A DNA stretch of 64,000 bases from Limnohabitans sp. Rim8. GTDB taxonomy: Bacteria > Pseudomonadota > Gammaproteobacteria > Burkholderiales > Burkholderiaceae_C. The position numbers and the translations under genes were made by a program. Positions 1 to 8,708 of this stretch are shown in pieces; position 1 is the stretch's first letter, and each line of letters opens with the position of its first letter. Under the pieces are notes generated by a model, which made no database searches, was not told the origin of the DNA, and saw only the letters and a program-made list of their open reading frames with translations. The DNA is taken from contig CAMDKK010000005.1 in the NCBI GenBank assembly GCA_945901045.1, positions 1-64,000 on the forward strand, in the 5' to 3' direction.

Positions 1-137
1 TTTACTGCGCACCGCCAGTTCGCCTCCGGTTGCTCCCCACCCCGCTTCGCAGCGACGCAGTTACCTTCGGCTACGGGGCCTTGGCTTACCCCGACATGGA
101 CTCTCACCATGCTGTGTACGCGCCTTCACGGGCGCAC
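1..137 (-). mobile_element. Group II intron, 5' end (partial, runs off left edge)
   Basis: Read on the minus strand, the sequence starts at position 137 with GTGCGCCC, a typical bacterial group II intron 5' end. It is followed by conserved domain I signatures: GGTGAGAGTCC, then GGGGTAAGCC, then GTAGCCGAAGGTAACTGCG and a GGTGGGGAGCAACC segment. No protein-coding frame fits this stretch, which suits a structured RNA. The rest of the ribozyme and any reverse transcriptase gene would lie left of the window. The 5' exon side would be positions 138 upward. The identification rests on remembered family motifs and not on a folded model. Confidence 0.6.
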
Positions 138-154
138 TAGGAGCCAGCCTGCTG

Positions 155-184
155 GCGATTGCAGTCCGAGCGATTGCAGTCCAA
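155..184. repeat. 15-bp tandem duplication beside the intron boundary
   Basis: Positions 155-169 and 170-184 are two adjacent copies of a 15-base unit beginning GCGATTGCAGTCC; only the last two bases differ or are ambiguous (GA versus AA). It sits between the intron boundary and the cyclotransferase gene. Its role is unknown; it may be a local slippage duplication. Confidence 0.7.
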
Positions 185-239
185 GGCTCTGGGCATCGCT
201 TGCAGGCAAGCTCTTAAACAACTGAGAGAGAATAAGCAC

Positions 240-797
240 ATGCCGGCGCTCACACTTGATCAGCTCAAAGCACAACATCCCAAAGATCAGGATTTGTGGC
301 TCTTCGGTTATGCCTCTTTGATTTGGCGTCAAGAATTCATCCACACTGAACAACATTTGACCCGCGTGCACGGCTGGCATCGCGCTTTGAAGATGTGGAG
401 TCGCGTCAACCGGGGCACGCCCGAGCGGCCAGGCTTGGTGTTTGCCTTGCTGCCCGGCGGCAGTTGCCAAGGCGTGGTGTTTCGGATTCCGGCCGCGCAG
501 GCACTGGATACCTTGGACCTTTTGTGGTTGCGTGAAATGCCCAGCCAAGTCTATTACCCACGCTACCTGAACTGCCCCATTGCGCAGGGCTCTGTTCGCG
601 CCTTGAGCTTCACGCTGCCCAAAAGCAGCCCCAGCTACACCGGGACATTGTCAGCAGCGCAGTACCGCAGCATTTTTGCCCAATCCACAGGTCTATTCGG
701 CAGCACGCTCGATTATGCGCAACAAACGCTCGACAGTTTAAGTCGCTTGGGGATCAAAGACCGTGCTTTGAAAGCCCTGCTGACACTTGCTGCCTGA
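240..797 (+). CDS. Gamma-glutamylcyclotransferase, ChaC-like
   Basis: A 185-residue protein of the GGCT/ChaC fold, a cytosolic family that cleaves gamma-glutamyl groups, typically from glutathione, releasing 5-oxoproline. The N-terminal glycine/serine substrate loop is seen as LFGYASLIW (usual form YGSLxW), and the central [12 protein letters not shown] segment carries the Glu expected as the catalytic base. The reading frame is open further upstream from a TTG at 159, but ATG 240 is preferred because homology begins soon after it and a GAGAGA stretch lies upstream. The next gene, pdxH, follows in the same direction after 32 bases. The substrate is inferred from family only. Confidence 0.85.
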   Translation: MPALTLDQLKAQHPKDQDLWLFGYASLIWRQEFIHTEQHLTRVHGWHRALKMWSRVNRGTPERPGLVFALLPGGSCQGVVFRIPAAQALDTLDLLWLREMPSQVYYPRYLNCPIAQGSVRALSFTLPKSSPSYTGTLSAAQYRSIFAQSTGLFGSTLDYAQQTLDSLSRLGIKDRALKALLTLAA

Positions 798-829
798 CCA
801 AGCCATGGACGCCTGTCTATACTCAAGCC

Positions 830-1462
830 ATGAACATCGCAGACCTTCGCAAAAGCTACGAAAAAGCCGAACTCAGTGAGGACGCCTCGCACGCCAATCC
901 GCTCGCCCAATTTGAGCGTTGGTTGAAAGAAGCCATCGCCTCTGAGGTCCCCGAACCCAACGCCATGACGCTGGCCACCGTGGCCAGCAATTTGCGCCCC
1001 AGCACCCGGGTGGTGTTGATCAAGGGCTGTGACGAGCGCGGTTTAGTCTGGTACACCAATTACAACAGTCAAAAAGGCCAAGAACTGGCCGGTAACCCGT
1101 TTGCCGCGTTGCAGTTTCATTGGGTCGAGCTGGAACGCGTGGTGCGCATTGAAGGCCGAGTAGAAAAAGTCAGCGACGAAGAAAGCGATGCCTACTTTCA
1201 CAGCCGCCCGCTCGATTCGCGCATTGGCGCTTGGGCCTCGCCGCAAAGTCAGGTGATTGAGGGGCGCACCGTGCTGGTGACCAACGCGGCCAAGTACGCA
1301 GCCCAATTTATGTTGCAGCCCCCACGCCCACCGCATTGGGGCGGTTACCGCTTGGTGCCTGACGAGTGGCAGTTCTGGCAAGGCCGTAAAAGCCGCCTGC
1401 ATGACCGCCTGCGTTACCGCCTGAATGCGGGCTTGTGGCTGCGCGAGCGTCTCGCGCCTTAA
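830..1462 (+). CDS. pdxH: Pyridoxine/pyridoxamine 5'-phosphate oxidase
   Basis: A 210-residue FMN enzyme that oxidises pyridoxine or pyridoxamine phosphate to pyridoxal phosphate, the last step of vitamin B6 synthesis and salvage. The N-terminal segment [12 protein letters not shown], the FMN-binding [19 protein letters not shown] core around residues 60-80, and the C-terminal signature [15 protein letters not shown] are all present and in order. Length matches the family. It ends 7 bases before the stop codon of the convergent AEC transporter gene, with no visible terminator between them. Confidence 0.95.
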   Translation: MNIADLRKSYEKAELSEDASHANPLAQFERWLKEAIASEVPEPNAMTLATVASNLRPSTRVVLIKGCDERGLVWYTNYNSQKGQELAGNPFAALQFHWVELERVVRIEGRVEKVSDEESDAYFHSRPLDSRIGAWASPQSQVIEGRTVLVTNAAKYAAQFMLQPPRPPHWGGYRLVPDEWQFWQGRKSRLHDRLRYRLNAGLWLRERLAP

Positions 1463-1469
1463 GCTTTCT

Positions 1470-2426
1470 TTACACCGGCAGCAGTGGCAACAAAGCCATG
1501 ACCACCGAGACACTGATCAAAGCCATTGCAGTGGACAAGGCCATGGATGCTGTCACCGCATCTTCTTCTTTTTGATAGCGCTGCGAAAACAAAAATACAT
1601 TGGCTCCAACGGGCAATGAGGCGGCCACGACCATCACCGACAAATGCAAGCCACGCATGCCCAGCAACCAGCCCACGCAGACCATCAATACCGGATGGAC
1701 CACTGTTTTGACGAGTGAGATTTTGAGCGCACTGGCCCATTGAGGGCCGACCTGTGCATGCGACAGCGTGATACCCACCAACACCAAGGCTACGGGGCCG
1801 AAAGCACTGCCCAGCAGCATCAAGGGTTTGTCGATCACGGGGTGCAAGCCCCAACCCGTTTGGGCATACAACAAGCCCGCCAAAATCGGCAGCGGAACCG
1901 GATGAATAACCGCATTGCGCATCGCCAAACCTACGGTTCGCACCATGTGCCTGGAGGCCCCACCCGCCTGAACTTGCTCATGTGCCATTTGCAACTCGAG
2001 CACGACAGTGACAAACGTGAGCAGCACCAGGGCATGCAAGGAAATCAATGTAAATAGCAGCACCAGTCCAGGCTCACCAAAGGCCAAACCCACCAAGGGG
2101 ACGCCGATCATCAATGTGTTGCTGAAAATACTGGCCAAAGCCAATACCGAGGCCCGCGAGTCTCGGCCATAAATGAACAGCATGACCATAAACAAAACCG
2201 CAGCCAGGGCGAAATATTCAAAGATCGGTCGCAGCGCCAGTTCTTCAAGATGAACGCTGCTCATGGTGCGAAACAGCAGCGCTTGCGACAAAACCAAAAA
2301 TACCAGATGGGTCAAATCACGCACAGACTCACCGCGTACCCACCCCGCCCGCCCTGCCAAAAAGCCCACCAAAATCAACAAAATGACGGGTAAAAGGGAC
2401 GAGATGACAGGGTGATCTAGGTGCAT
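1470..2426 (-). CDS. AEC family transporter (auxin efflux carrier fold)
   Basis: A 318-residue inner-membrane protein with about ten hydrophobic segments in two halves, as in the AEC/BASS-like permeases. The start, MHLDHPVISSLLPVILLILVG, runs straight into a first membrane helix, and the C-terminal half has the LPVGANVFLFSQRY segment typical of AEC carriers. Bacterial members export or import small carboxylates such as malate or malonate, but the substrate is not predictable here. It stands alone on the minus strand, convergent with pdxH. Confidence 0.85.
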   Translation of the reverse strand: MHLDHPVISSLLPVILLILVGFLAGRAGWVRGESVRDLTHLVFLVLSQALLFRTMSSVHLEELALRPIFEYFALAAVLFMVMLFIYGRDSRASVLALASIFSNTLMIGVPLVGLAFGEPGLVLLFTLISLHALVLLTFVTVVLELQMAHEQVQAGGASRHMVRTVGLAMRNAVIHPVPLPILAGLLYAQTGWGLHPVIDKPLMLLGSAFGPVALVLVGITLSHAQVGPQWASALKISLVKTVVHPVLMVCVGWLLGMRGLHLSVMVVAASLPVGANVFLFSQRYQKEEDAVTASMALSTAMALISVSVVMALLPLLPV

Positions 2427-2462
2427 AAGCTTGATTATCCAATGGCCCTCAGCCAGTCCAGA

Positions 2463-4481
2463 TCAAAAGCTCGCCTGAACCCCCAGCTTGAAACTGCGCC
2501 CCGGCAGAGGTGACTTGCCAAAAGCAGTGCTTGTGAGGATGGAACTGGCGCTGTAAGCCAACTGGTCGGTCAGGTTGTCCAGCCGGGCAAACCAATTCAG
2601 CACCGTGGCGTCCAGCTTTTGGCGGTAAGACACACTGGCGTTGACCAGGGTGTAAGCGCCAGTGGCCACGCTGCCTTCGGGCACACGTTTTTGGGCAGCG
2701 TGCCAATCGGCGCCCAGCTTCGCGTTCCAAGGGCCTTGACCATAAACCAAAGTGGCTCCAATACGCATGGGCGTGATGCGGGGCAAGGCTTCGCCGGTGC
2801 TTTCGTTGGTGGCCCGCACGGTGTCGGCACGCCAGTCCAGATCGAGCGTGGCGGTGCTTTGCCACAGGCGCTGGCGACCACTGGCCTCCATGCCCTGGAA
2901 CTGGGCTTTCACCCCTTGGTAGCGTTGAACGGGCAAGTCGTCTTGTGTGTCCGGGCTGTTCATCAAGCCGATGTAGTTGGCAAACTGGCTGAGAAAGGCG
3001 GTGACATTCAGGCGATTCGGGCCCGATCTCCATTCCAAACCAGTGTCCAGGCTGTTTGATTTTTCCAAGCCCAAGGCCTTATTGCCAATCTCCCAAGCGT
3101 GGGTGGCCAAGTGCGGGCCGTTGGCAAACAACTCGTAGTCTTTGGGTGCGCGCTGCGTCATGGCGGCATTGCCCGTCATACGCCATGTGGGCGAGAGTTT
3201 GTAAACGGCGCCAGTAGCCACACTGAAAGGGCTGAATTTTTGGATGCCAATGCCCTCGTTAAACCGCTCTAATTCGGGATTACCCAAGGATTCAACCCGC
3301 ACCGACTCCCAACGCGCACCGGCATTGAGCTGACCCCAAGACGTGCGCAACTCCTCATGCACAAACAACGCCTGGCTGCGCGTGCGACTGAACGGGGCAA
3401 AGGCTTCATCGCCAATGGCAGAAAATCGGCTCGATTCGGTCTGCACCCCCAGCACCCCTTGCCAACCGCCCAGTGCACGATGACGCGCTTCGATGCGCAG
3501 ATCTTGCCCTTTGTTGGCAAACAATGTGGCTGATGCGCCATTGTCAAACTCGGTGTGCTGGTAATCGGTGTGGCTTAGACGCGCCTTGACACTCTCCACC
3601 CACCCCGGCAGTCGGCGCACTTGCCCCTCCAGCGCATAGCGCGTGGTTTTCATGCCGATCGTCACTTGGTCCTCGGCCACGGTACCGTAATCACTTTGGT
3701 AAGTGTTGACTGAGGCACCAAGGTAGCCATCAGCCCAAAAAGTGCTGGCACCCAAAGCACCGCCGCGCGACTGGCTGGCTGAATTGCAAATTCGCTGCGC
3801 AAATCGGGTTTCGCCCGTTTTGTCACAAGCCAAAGACACCGGGACGCGCACATCGCCGGTGCGTCGATCAAACCCGTCCAAGTGCAGGGCAAAGCGCTCG
3901 TTACCTGCCTCGACCAGGCCGGCCACGCTGCGCTCATCGTTGCCGGTACCCGCTTGCAACTGGGCCTTGCCCAGCACACCCGAGACCGCTGCACGCGGGA
4001 TGCGGTTGTCGATCACGTTCACCACGCCGCCCACCGCGCTGCCGCCGTATTGCAAGGCGGCAGGGCCGCGCAGCACCTCGATGCGCTCGGTCGACAGAAC
4101 ATCCAGCGGAACCGCATGGTCGTAGCTCAAGGCAGAAGCGTCCAGGCTGGAAGCGCTGTTGTTGAGCACGCGGATGCGGTCCCCGTCCAGACCGCGTATC
4201 ACCGGCCGACTTGCATTGGGGCCAAAGTAAGTGCTGGACACACCGGGTAAGCCGTTCAAGGTTTCGCCCAAGGTGCTTTGGCCTCGTTCGAGCAATTCAG
4301 CGCGACCCAAGACATTGACGGGCAGCGCGGTTTGATCGCGGCCCAAAGGATTTCCGGTGATGAAGATTTCAGCATCAGACACGTTTTGCGCACTGGCGCC
4401 TGCGCTACAAACTGACAGACCAACGGCCACGGCGACAGCCATTTTCGGGGCCCTCGCCCACGCTTTGAAAAAGAATTGCAT
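2463..4481 (-). CDS. TonB-dependent outer-membrane receptor, ZnuD-like
   Basis: A 672-residue TonB-dependent receptor. A signal peptide (MQFFFKAW... ending near ASAQ) is followed by a plug domain with LGETLNGLPGVSS, the RPVIRGLDGDRIRVL box and IEVLRGPAALQYGG, then a long beta-barrel ending in a C-terminal Phe (VQASF). The plug sequence LDASALSYDHAVPLDV resembles ZnuD-type zinc receptors of Neisseria and relatives, so zinc is the best substrate guess, but other metals or heme are possible. An upstream in-frame ATG at 4529 exists; ATG 4481 is chosen because CAAAGG lies 7 bases before it and the signal peptide starts there. It is the third gene of an msrA operon and is preceded by a strong hairpin. 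Confidence 0.85.
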   Translation of the reverse strand: MQFFFKAWARAPKMAVAVAVGLSVCSAGASAQNVSDAEIFITGNPLGRDQTALPVNVLGRAELLERGQSTLGETLNGLPGVSSTYFGPNASRPVIRGLDGDRIRVLNNSASSLDASALSYDHAVPLDVLSTERIEVLRGPAALQYGGSAVGGVVNVIDNRIPRAAVSGVLGKAQLQAGTGNDERSVAGLVEAGNERFALHLDGFDRRTGDVRVPVSLACDKTGETRFAQRICNSASQSRGGALGASTFWADGYLGASVNTYQSDYGTVAEDQVTIGMKTTRYALEGQVRRLPGWVESVKARLSHTDYQHTEFDNGASATLFANKGQDLRIEARHRALGGWQGVLGVQTESSRFSAIGDEAFAPFSRTRSQALFVHEELRTSWGQLNAGARWESVRVESLGNPELERFNEGIGIQKFSPFSVATGAVYKLSPTWRMTGNAAMTQRAPKDYELFANGPHLATHAWEIGNKALGLEKSNSLDTGLEWRSGPNRLNVTAFLSQFANYIGLMNSPDTQDDLPVQRYQGVKAQFQGMEASGRQRLWQSTATLDLDWRADTVRATNESTGEALPRITPMRIGATLVYGQGPWNAKLGADWHAAQKRVPEGSVATGAYTLVNASVSYRQKLDATVLNWFARLDNLTDQLAYSASSILTSTAFGKSPLPGRSFKLGVQASF

Positions 4482-4494
4482 TGAAAAACCTTTG

Positions 4495-4536
4495 AAAAAA
4501 TAACGAGCACCACCGTGAATAAGATTCAACGGTGGT
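4495..4536 (-). promoter_or_regulatory. Terminator-like hairpin in the TonB receptor leader
   Basis: Arms at 4509-4516 (ACCACCGT) and 4529-4536 (ACGGTGGT) pair exactly; the inner GAAT/ATTC bases extend the stem to 12 pairs with one bulged base and a 3-base loop. On the minus strand a short spacer then a T-rich run (complement of 4495-4503) follows, directly before the receptor's ribosome site. It looks like an intrinsic terminator or attenuator between the second and third genes of the operon. Confidence 0.6.
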
Positions 4537-4547
4537 ATCAGATAAGT

Positions 4548-5024
4548 TCAAAGGAATTCGGGCGGGCCTCGGGCTTGAAAGAAAGCGAGCCGACCCGTCG
4601 CGCAAGTTGGAATGGGCTGACCCAGCCACAACAACAAGGGCAGGTCCAACAGCGCCACAACAGCTTGCGGGAGTGGCCCATCCGGGGCACCGCTGTGGTC
4701 CAGCAGTTGACATGCTTGCGAGCCCTCGGTGTGCGAGCCAAACAAGCGGTCGAAGGGAGAAAGCTCGGCAAGCGTTTCTTGTCCGTTGGCGCTCTGCGCC
4801 ACCACGGGAGCCACCCCATGCCCGGTATGCACCACATGGTGCATGAGGGATAAAAGGGGAGACACAAGCAAGGAAAAAACCAAGGCCAGCAGCAACACTG
4901 CGGCATGCCCTCGCGCGACCATGTGATCACACCATCGCTTACCCCATCGCGCACCCCAGCGCGAATGCGCACTGCACCCCATCAGGCGCACCGCACCTTG
5001 CAACGAAGGGGTGCTTGGCTGCAT
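4548..5024 (-). CDS. Small His-rich membrane-anchored protein (DUF2946-like)
   Basis: A 158-residue protein of unknown function. After a basic N-terminus it has one clear hydrophobic segment (AAVLLLALVFSLLVSPLLS, about residues 43-61), then a His-rich stretch (LMHHVVHTGHG), a second His/Cys patch (FGSHTEGSQACQLLDHSG), a Leu-rich segment and the tail ARGPPEF. The ARGPP tail and the His/Cys pattern recall the DUF2946 family, which often sits near metal-related TonB receptors. Its ATG overlaps the msrA stop codon (TGATG at 5026-5022), indicating translational coupling. A role in metal handling together with the receptor is inferred from context only. Confidence 0.6.
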   Translation of the reverse strand: MQPSTPSLQGAVRLMGCSAHSRWGARWGKRWCDHMVARGHAAVLLLALVFSLLVSPLLSLMHHVVHTGHGVAPVVAQSANGQETLAELSPFDRLFGSHTEGSQACQLLDHSGAPDGPLPQAVVALLDLPLLLWLGQPIPTCATGRLAFFQARGPPEFL

Positions 5025-5557
5025 CAGTCCTTGACCAGTCGAACAAAGGTTTGACGGAACTTGGCCACTTTGGGGGCCGCCACGGCGAGGCAATAGCCTT
5101 GCCCAGGGTTGCGCTCGAAGAAGTCTTGGTGGTAGTCCTCGGCCGCGCTGTAGTTGGCCAAGGGCAAGATCTCGGTGACGATGGCATCATCAAATGCCTG
5201 CGCCTTAGCCAGCTCGTCAATCAGCTTTTGCGCCTCCGCTGCCTGCTCTGGCGAGGCGAAATAAATGCCGCTGCGGTACTGGGTGCCCCGATCGTTGCCT
5301 TGGCGATTCAGGGTGGTTGGGTCATGTATCACGAAAAATATTTCCAGTAATTCACGGGTACTGACCTGCGCCGGGTCGTACTGGAGCTTCACCACTTCGT
5401 TGTGGCCGGTACGGCCGGAGCAAACCTGTTCATAAGTGGGGCTCACAGTTTGCCCATTGCAGTAACCGGACTCCACGTCCAACACGCCGCGTACACGCAC
5501 ATACACCGCCTCGGTGCACCAAAAGCAGCCCCCGCCCAGAACCAGTGTTGCCATCAT
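5024..5557 (-). CDS. msrA: Peptide methionine-S-oxide reductase MsrA
   Basis: A 177-residue reductase that repairs methionine-S-sulfoxide in proteins. The active-site motif GGGCFWC is at residues 8-14 with the catalytic Cys11. Further family marks are VESGYCNG, VCSGRTGHNEVV, GNDRGTQYRSGIYF and AAEDYHQDF. The frame is open to 5590, but ATG 5557 is preferred because GGAAAG lies a few bases upstream and it gives the usual short N-terminus. Its stop overlaps the start of the next gene, and the operon continues to the TonB receptor. It is divergent from gcdH. Confidence 0.95.
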   Translation of the reverse strand: MMATLVLGGGCFWCTEAVYVRVRGVLDVESGYCNGQTVSPTYEQVCSGRTGHNEVVKLQYDPAQVSTRELLEIFFVIHDPTTLNRQGNDRGTQYRSGIYFASPEQAAEAQKLIDELAKAQAFDDAIVTEILPLANYSAAEDYHQDFFERNPGQGYCLAVAAPKVAKFRQTFVRLVKD

Positions 5558-5723
5558 CGAGCATCTTTCCAATCGAAAACAAGCCTTCATTATCTACGCC
5601 AATTAAGACAAGTAACACAGGCGGCGAAGGGCGCAGTTATAAAATCAGCGGAAACCCTAGTCTGACACCCCACATTGCAGCCCCTTGGGCTGTCACCTCA
5701 ACCTATTCCCCAGGAGCCCTCAC

Positions 5724-6920
5724 ATGAAACCCACTTTCCAATGGAACGACGCCTTTTTGCTGAACGAGCAACTCACAGACGAAGAGCGCGCCGTCGTGGA
5801 TGCCGCCAACACCTTTTGCCAAGAACGCCTGCAAACCCGCGTGCTGATGGCCGCCCGCCACGAAAAGTTTGACCGCGAGATCATGACCGAGGCCGGCGCC
5901 ATGGGCTTTTTGGGCTCCACCATCGAAGGCTACGGCTGCGCTGGCATGGGCTACGTGGCCTATGGCCTGATCGCCCGCGAAGTCGAGCGCGTAGACAGCG
6001 GCTACCGCAGCGCCATCAGTGTACAAAGCTCATTGGTCATGCACCCCATCAACGAATACGGCTCTGAAGCACAACGCCAGAAATACCTGCCCAAATTGGC
6101 CACCGGCGAGTGGGTGGGTTGTTTTGGCTTGACCGAACCCAACCACGGCTCGGACCCGGCCAGCATGCTGACCCGCGCCAAACCGGTAGACGGTGGCTTC
6201 ATCATGAAGGGCTCCAAAATGTGGATCACCAACGCGCCGATTGCCGATGTGTTTGTGGTCTGGGCCAAGCTCGAAAACGCCGATGGCTCGGTGGGCGGCC
6301 AAGAAGCCATCCACGGCTTTGTGCTCGAAAAAGGCATGAAGGGGCTGACCGCCCCCAAGATCGAAGGCAAGATGAGCCTGCGCGCCAGCATCACTGGCGA
6401 GATCGTCATGGACGATGTGTTCGTACCCTCCGAAAACCTGCTGCCCAACGTCAATGGCCTGAAAGGTCCGTTCGGTTGCCTGAACAAAGCCCGTTACGGC
6501 ATCGCCTGGGGCGCTTTGGGCGCCGCCGAAGACTGCTGGCACCGCGCCCGCCAATACACCCTGGACCGCGTGCAATTTGGTCGACCACTCGCACAAAACC
6601 AATTGATCCAAAAGAAGCTGGCCGACATGCAAACCGAAATCACGCTGGGCCTGCAAGGCTGCTTGCGCGTGGGCCGTTTGATGGACGAAGGCAAATCGGT
6701 GCCCGAGATGATCAGCCTGATCAAGCGCAACAGCTGCGGCAAGGCGCTCGACGTGGCCCGCATGGCGCGTGACATGCACGGCGGCAACGGCATCCATGAC
6801 GAATACCACGTCATTCGCCACATGATCAACTTGGAAACCGTCAACACCTACGAAGGGACACACGACGTGCACGCCCTGATTTTGGGCCGCGCACAAACGG
6901 GCTTACAGGCGTTTTACTGA
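5724..6920 (+). CDS. gcdH: Glutaryl-CoA dehydrogenase
   Basis: A 398-residue FAD enzyme that oxidises and decarboxylates glutaryl-CoA to crotonyl-CoA in lysine, tryptophan and benzoyl-CoA type catabolism. The [15 protein letters not shown] segment carries the arginine that binds the glutaryl carboxylate in known enzymes. The flavin-site [14 protein letters not shown] and the catalytic base motif [12 protein letters not shown] are present. Start ATG 5724 follows a good CAGGAG site. It stands alone, divergent from msrA, without the LysR regulator or CoA transferase often seen next to gcdH. Confidence 0.95.
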   Translation: MKPTFQWNDAFLLNEQLTDEERAVVDAANTFCQERLQTRVLMAARHEKFDREIMTEAGAMGFLGSTIEGYGCAGMGYVAYGLIAREVERVDSGYRSAISVQSSLVMHPINEYGSEAQRQKYLPKLATGEWVGCFGLTEPNHGSDPASMLTRAKPVDGGFIMKGSKMWITNAPIADVFVVWAKLENADGSVGGQEAIHGFVLEKGMKGLTAPKIEGKMSLRASITGEIVMDDVFVPSENLLPNVNGLKGPFGCLNKARYGIAWGALGAAEDCWHRARQYTLDRVQFGRPLAQNQLIQKKLADMQTEITLGLQGCLRVGRLMDEGKSVPEMISLIKRNSCGKALDVARMARDMHGGNGIHDEYHVIRHMINLETVNTYEGTHDVHALILGRAQTGLQAFY

Positions 6921-6966
6921 GCCGTCACGTCCAGACCATTTTGAACCTGTCCTCGCAGGATGGACT

Positions 6967-7179
6967 TCATGCAGCGACCGCCCGAAAGGGATGGGCCGCT
7001 TTCTGAGTTTGGTCGTGCAGTTCTTTCCAGAAAAGCGGCTGATCAAACTCGCCCCACGCGGCTCCGTCATCATCCCAAATCAGCCACTCGGTGTCTTCGG
7101 TGGCATGCGCTGTCCACAGTAAAGACAGACCCACAGTCGCCTCTTCCAGTTCATGGCTTTCTCGGTCGATAAGGGCCAT
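6967..7179 (-). CDS. Small hypothetical acidic protein
   Basis: A 70-residue frame with protein-like composition: rich in Trp and acidic residues (TEWLIWDDDGAAWGEFDQPLFW). A TTG at 7188 could extend it by three residues; ATG 7179 has an AAGGGG stretch further upstream. No family was recognised. It lies alone between gcdH and the sensor kinase gene, on the opposite strand from both. It may be a real small gene, but there is no domain evidence. Confidence 0.45.
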   Translation of the reverse strand: MALIDRESHELEEATVGLSLLWTAHATEDTEWLIWDDDGAAWGEFDQPLFWKELHDQTQKAAHPFRAVAA

Positions 7180-7264
7180 GACACACAAGTGCCCCTTGCT
7201 TCAACTTTCTTGCCCTTTCTTCTCCCCTTCATCCTTCCCGACCCCATGCGCCGTGGCGACTCTC

Positions 7265-7370
7265 TTGGATTGAGTCGCGTTAAAAAAATTCCACCGAATG
7301 ACTATAAATAGGTAAAATTTAATATCTATTAATTAATAATTAAATTTACAACCAAAGTCAAGGGGGTTAT
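7265..7370 (+). promoter_or_regulatory. AT-rich promoter region of the sensor kinase gene
   Basis: About 100 bases of strongly AT-rich DNA (ACTATAAATAGGTAAAAT, then repeats of TTAAT/ATTAA) precede a good ribosome site (AAGGGGG) at about 7359-7365. The AT-rich block stands out from the GC-rich genes on both sides and probably holds the kinase promoter. No exact -35/-10 pair is assigned. Confidence 0.4.
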
Positions 7371-8708
7371 ATGGCAACCAACTTCGATTTCCAGGGCCTG
7401 TTTTGGCCCACACTGGCCGGTCAAATCCGCTTTCTGCCGATTTATATTTTGCAGTTGGTGGGCGCCATGGGCCTTTTTTCTTTCACTTTGATCGTGATTC
7501 GCGACAAGACAAAGAACATCCCCCCTTCCATCCTCTACGGCGTGGTGTTTGGCATCACCGGCTACTTCATGACGGGTTTGGTGGCCGAGTTTCTGGGCAG
7601 TCAGTTCAAACCCTATATCCGGCTGGAACTCTTATTTTTGGTGTCCATGCTGGGGGGCTGGCCGGCCGGCCTGATCACGGGGGGGCTCACCTTCTTGGCA
7701 CGCCTTCAATTTGGCGGGATGCAGTTGTGGATGATCAGTGGTTTGGAAACCCTGATCTTCCTCGCCGCAGGTTCTCTGCTGCACCCCTGGTCGACTCGGC
7801 GTAATCTATTGGCCGTCAAACTCAAGGACGTGCTGTGGATCACCACGTTCAAAACTGGCGTCGGCTTGCTCAGCATTTATGCCCTTCACCGGGGCTGGCC
7901 CGATGCGATCACAGAACCCACGCTGCTGATTTTTGTGACCAATCGCCTGATGGTGTTTCCGATTTTTTTTGGCATGACCTACGGCTTGCTGATGATCCTG
8001 ACCATGGATGCCCAACACCAGCTTCACTACCGCCTGCAAGTGGAACAATTGGCTGCGCGGCTGCAGGCTTCCAAGCAGCGCGAACAACAGTTCTTGACCA
8101 TTTCACACAGCCTGAAAACACCAATAACGCGCTTGCGACTGCGCCTGGCGCTGCTGGACGACGAGCCGCTGCAAGAAGATTTTGAGGCAGATTTATCGGC
8201 TCTGGACGACAGGGTCCGCTTCGCGATGGAAACACTGCGCAACCCTGACGGCCAAGAAGAGTACCTGCCGACCCGATTGGATTTGCTCGTGGCGCAACTG
8301 GTGGCTGAGCCCATCTACCCGGACGCATGCATCGACACGCAGCTGGAACCCCTCACCCTGTCGCTGCAGCCCAAGACCATGCAAAGGGCCATTGGCAACT
8401 TGATGGACAACGGCATTTTGTACGGCCAGCGCTTGTCTGTGCACTTGAGGTTAGAGAACCAAGTGGTGCTGCTGACGGTTCGTGATTACGGCCCGGGTAT
8501 TGCCGCTGTAGACATGGCCAAGGTGTTTTTACCGAATGTCCGGCTCGACTACGCCCAGCAAGTGAACACCAAAGGCACAGGCTTGGGGCTGAGTATTTCC
8601 AGAAACGTGGTCCGCGCCCATGGCGGCGACATCAGCTTGCGCAACCACCCCGAAGGCGGACTGGTGGTACAGGTTCAACTGCCCTGGGGTGACCTCCCGT
8701 CTTCATGA
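7371..8708 (+). CDS. Membrane sensor histidine kinase
   Basis: A 445-residue sensor kinase. Residues 1 to about 215 form five or six membrane segments of a 5TM/LytS-like type, with no large periplasmic domain, so the signal is probably sensed in or near the membrane. A short coiled stretch leads to the dimerisation box ISHSLKTPITRLRLR with phosphoacceptor His246. The ATPase domain has an N-box (NLMDNGILYG), a G1 box (VRDYGPGI) and a G2 box (GTGLGLSISRNV). The likely partner is the response regulator at 10262, separated by an opposing protease gene. The stop overlaps the protease stop by 6 bases. Confidence 0.9.
   Translation: MATNFDFQGLFWPTLAGQIRFLPIYILQLVGAMGLFSFTLIVIRDKTKNIPPSILYGVVFGITGYFMTGLVAEFLGSQFKPYIRLELLFLVSMLGGWPAGLITGGLTFLARLQFGGMQLWMISGLETLIFLAAGSLLHPWSTRRNLLAVKLKDVLWITTFKTGVGLLSIYALHRGWPDAITEPTLLIFVTNRLMVFPIFFGMTYGLLMILTMDAQHQLHYRLQVEQLAARLQASKQREQQFLTISHSLKTPITRLRLRLALLDDEPLQEDFEADLSALDDRVRFAMETLRNPDGQEEYLPTRLDLLVAQLVAEPIYPDACIDTQLEPLTLSLQPKTMQRAIGNLMDNGILYGQRLSVHLRLENQVVLLTVRDYGPGIAAVDMAKVFLPNVRLDYAQQVNTKGTGLGLSISRNVVRAHGGDISLRNHPEGGLVVQVQLPWGDLPSS

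Noticed and set aside
159..239. N-terminal extension of the ChaC-like protein from TTG 159
   Set aside because: The extension overlaps the 15-bp tandem repeat, has no ribosome site and lies outside the family's domain; ATG 240 is the better start.
6030..6896. Long minus-strand open frame (288 codons) opposite gcdH
   Set aside because: It lies wholly inside gcdH, is rich in His, Val and Ala as expected from an antisense reading of GC-rich DNA, and has no family features.
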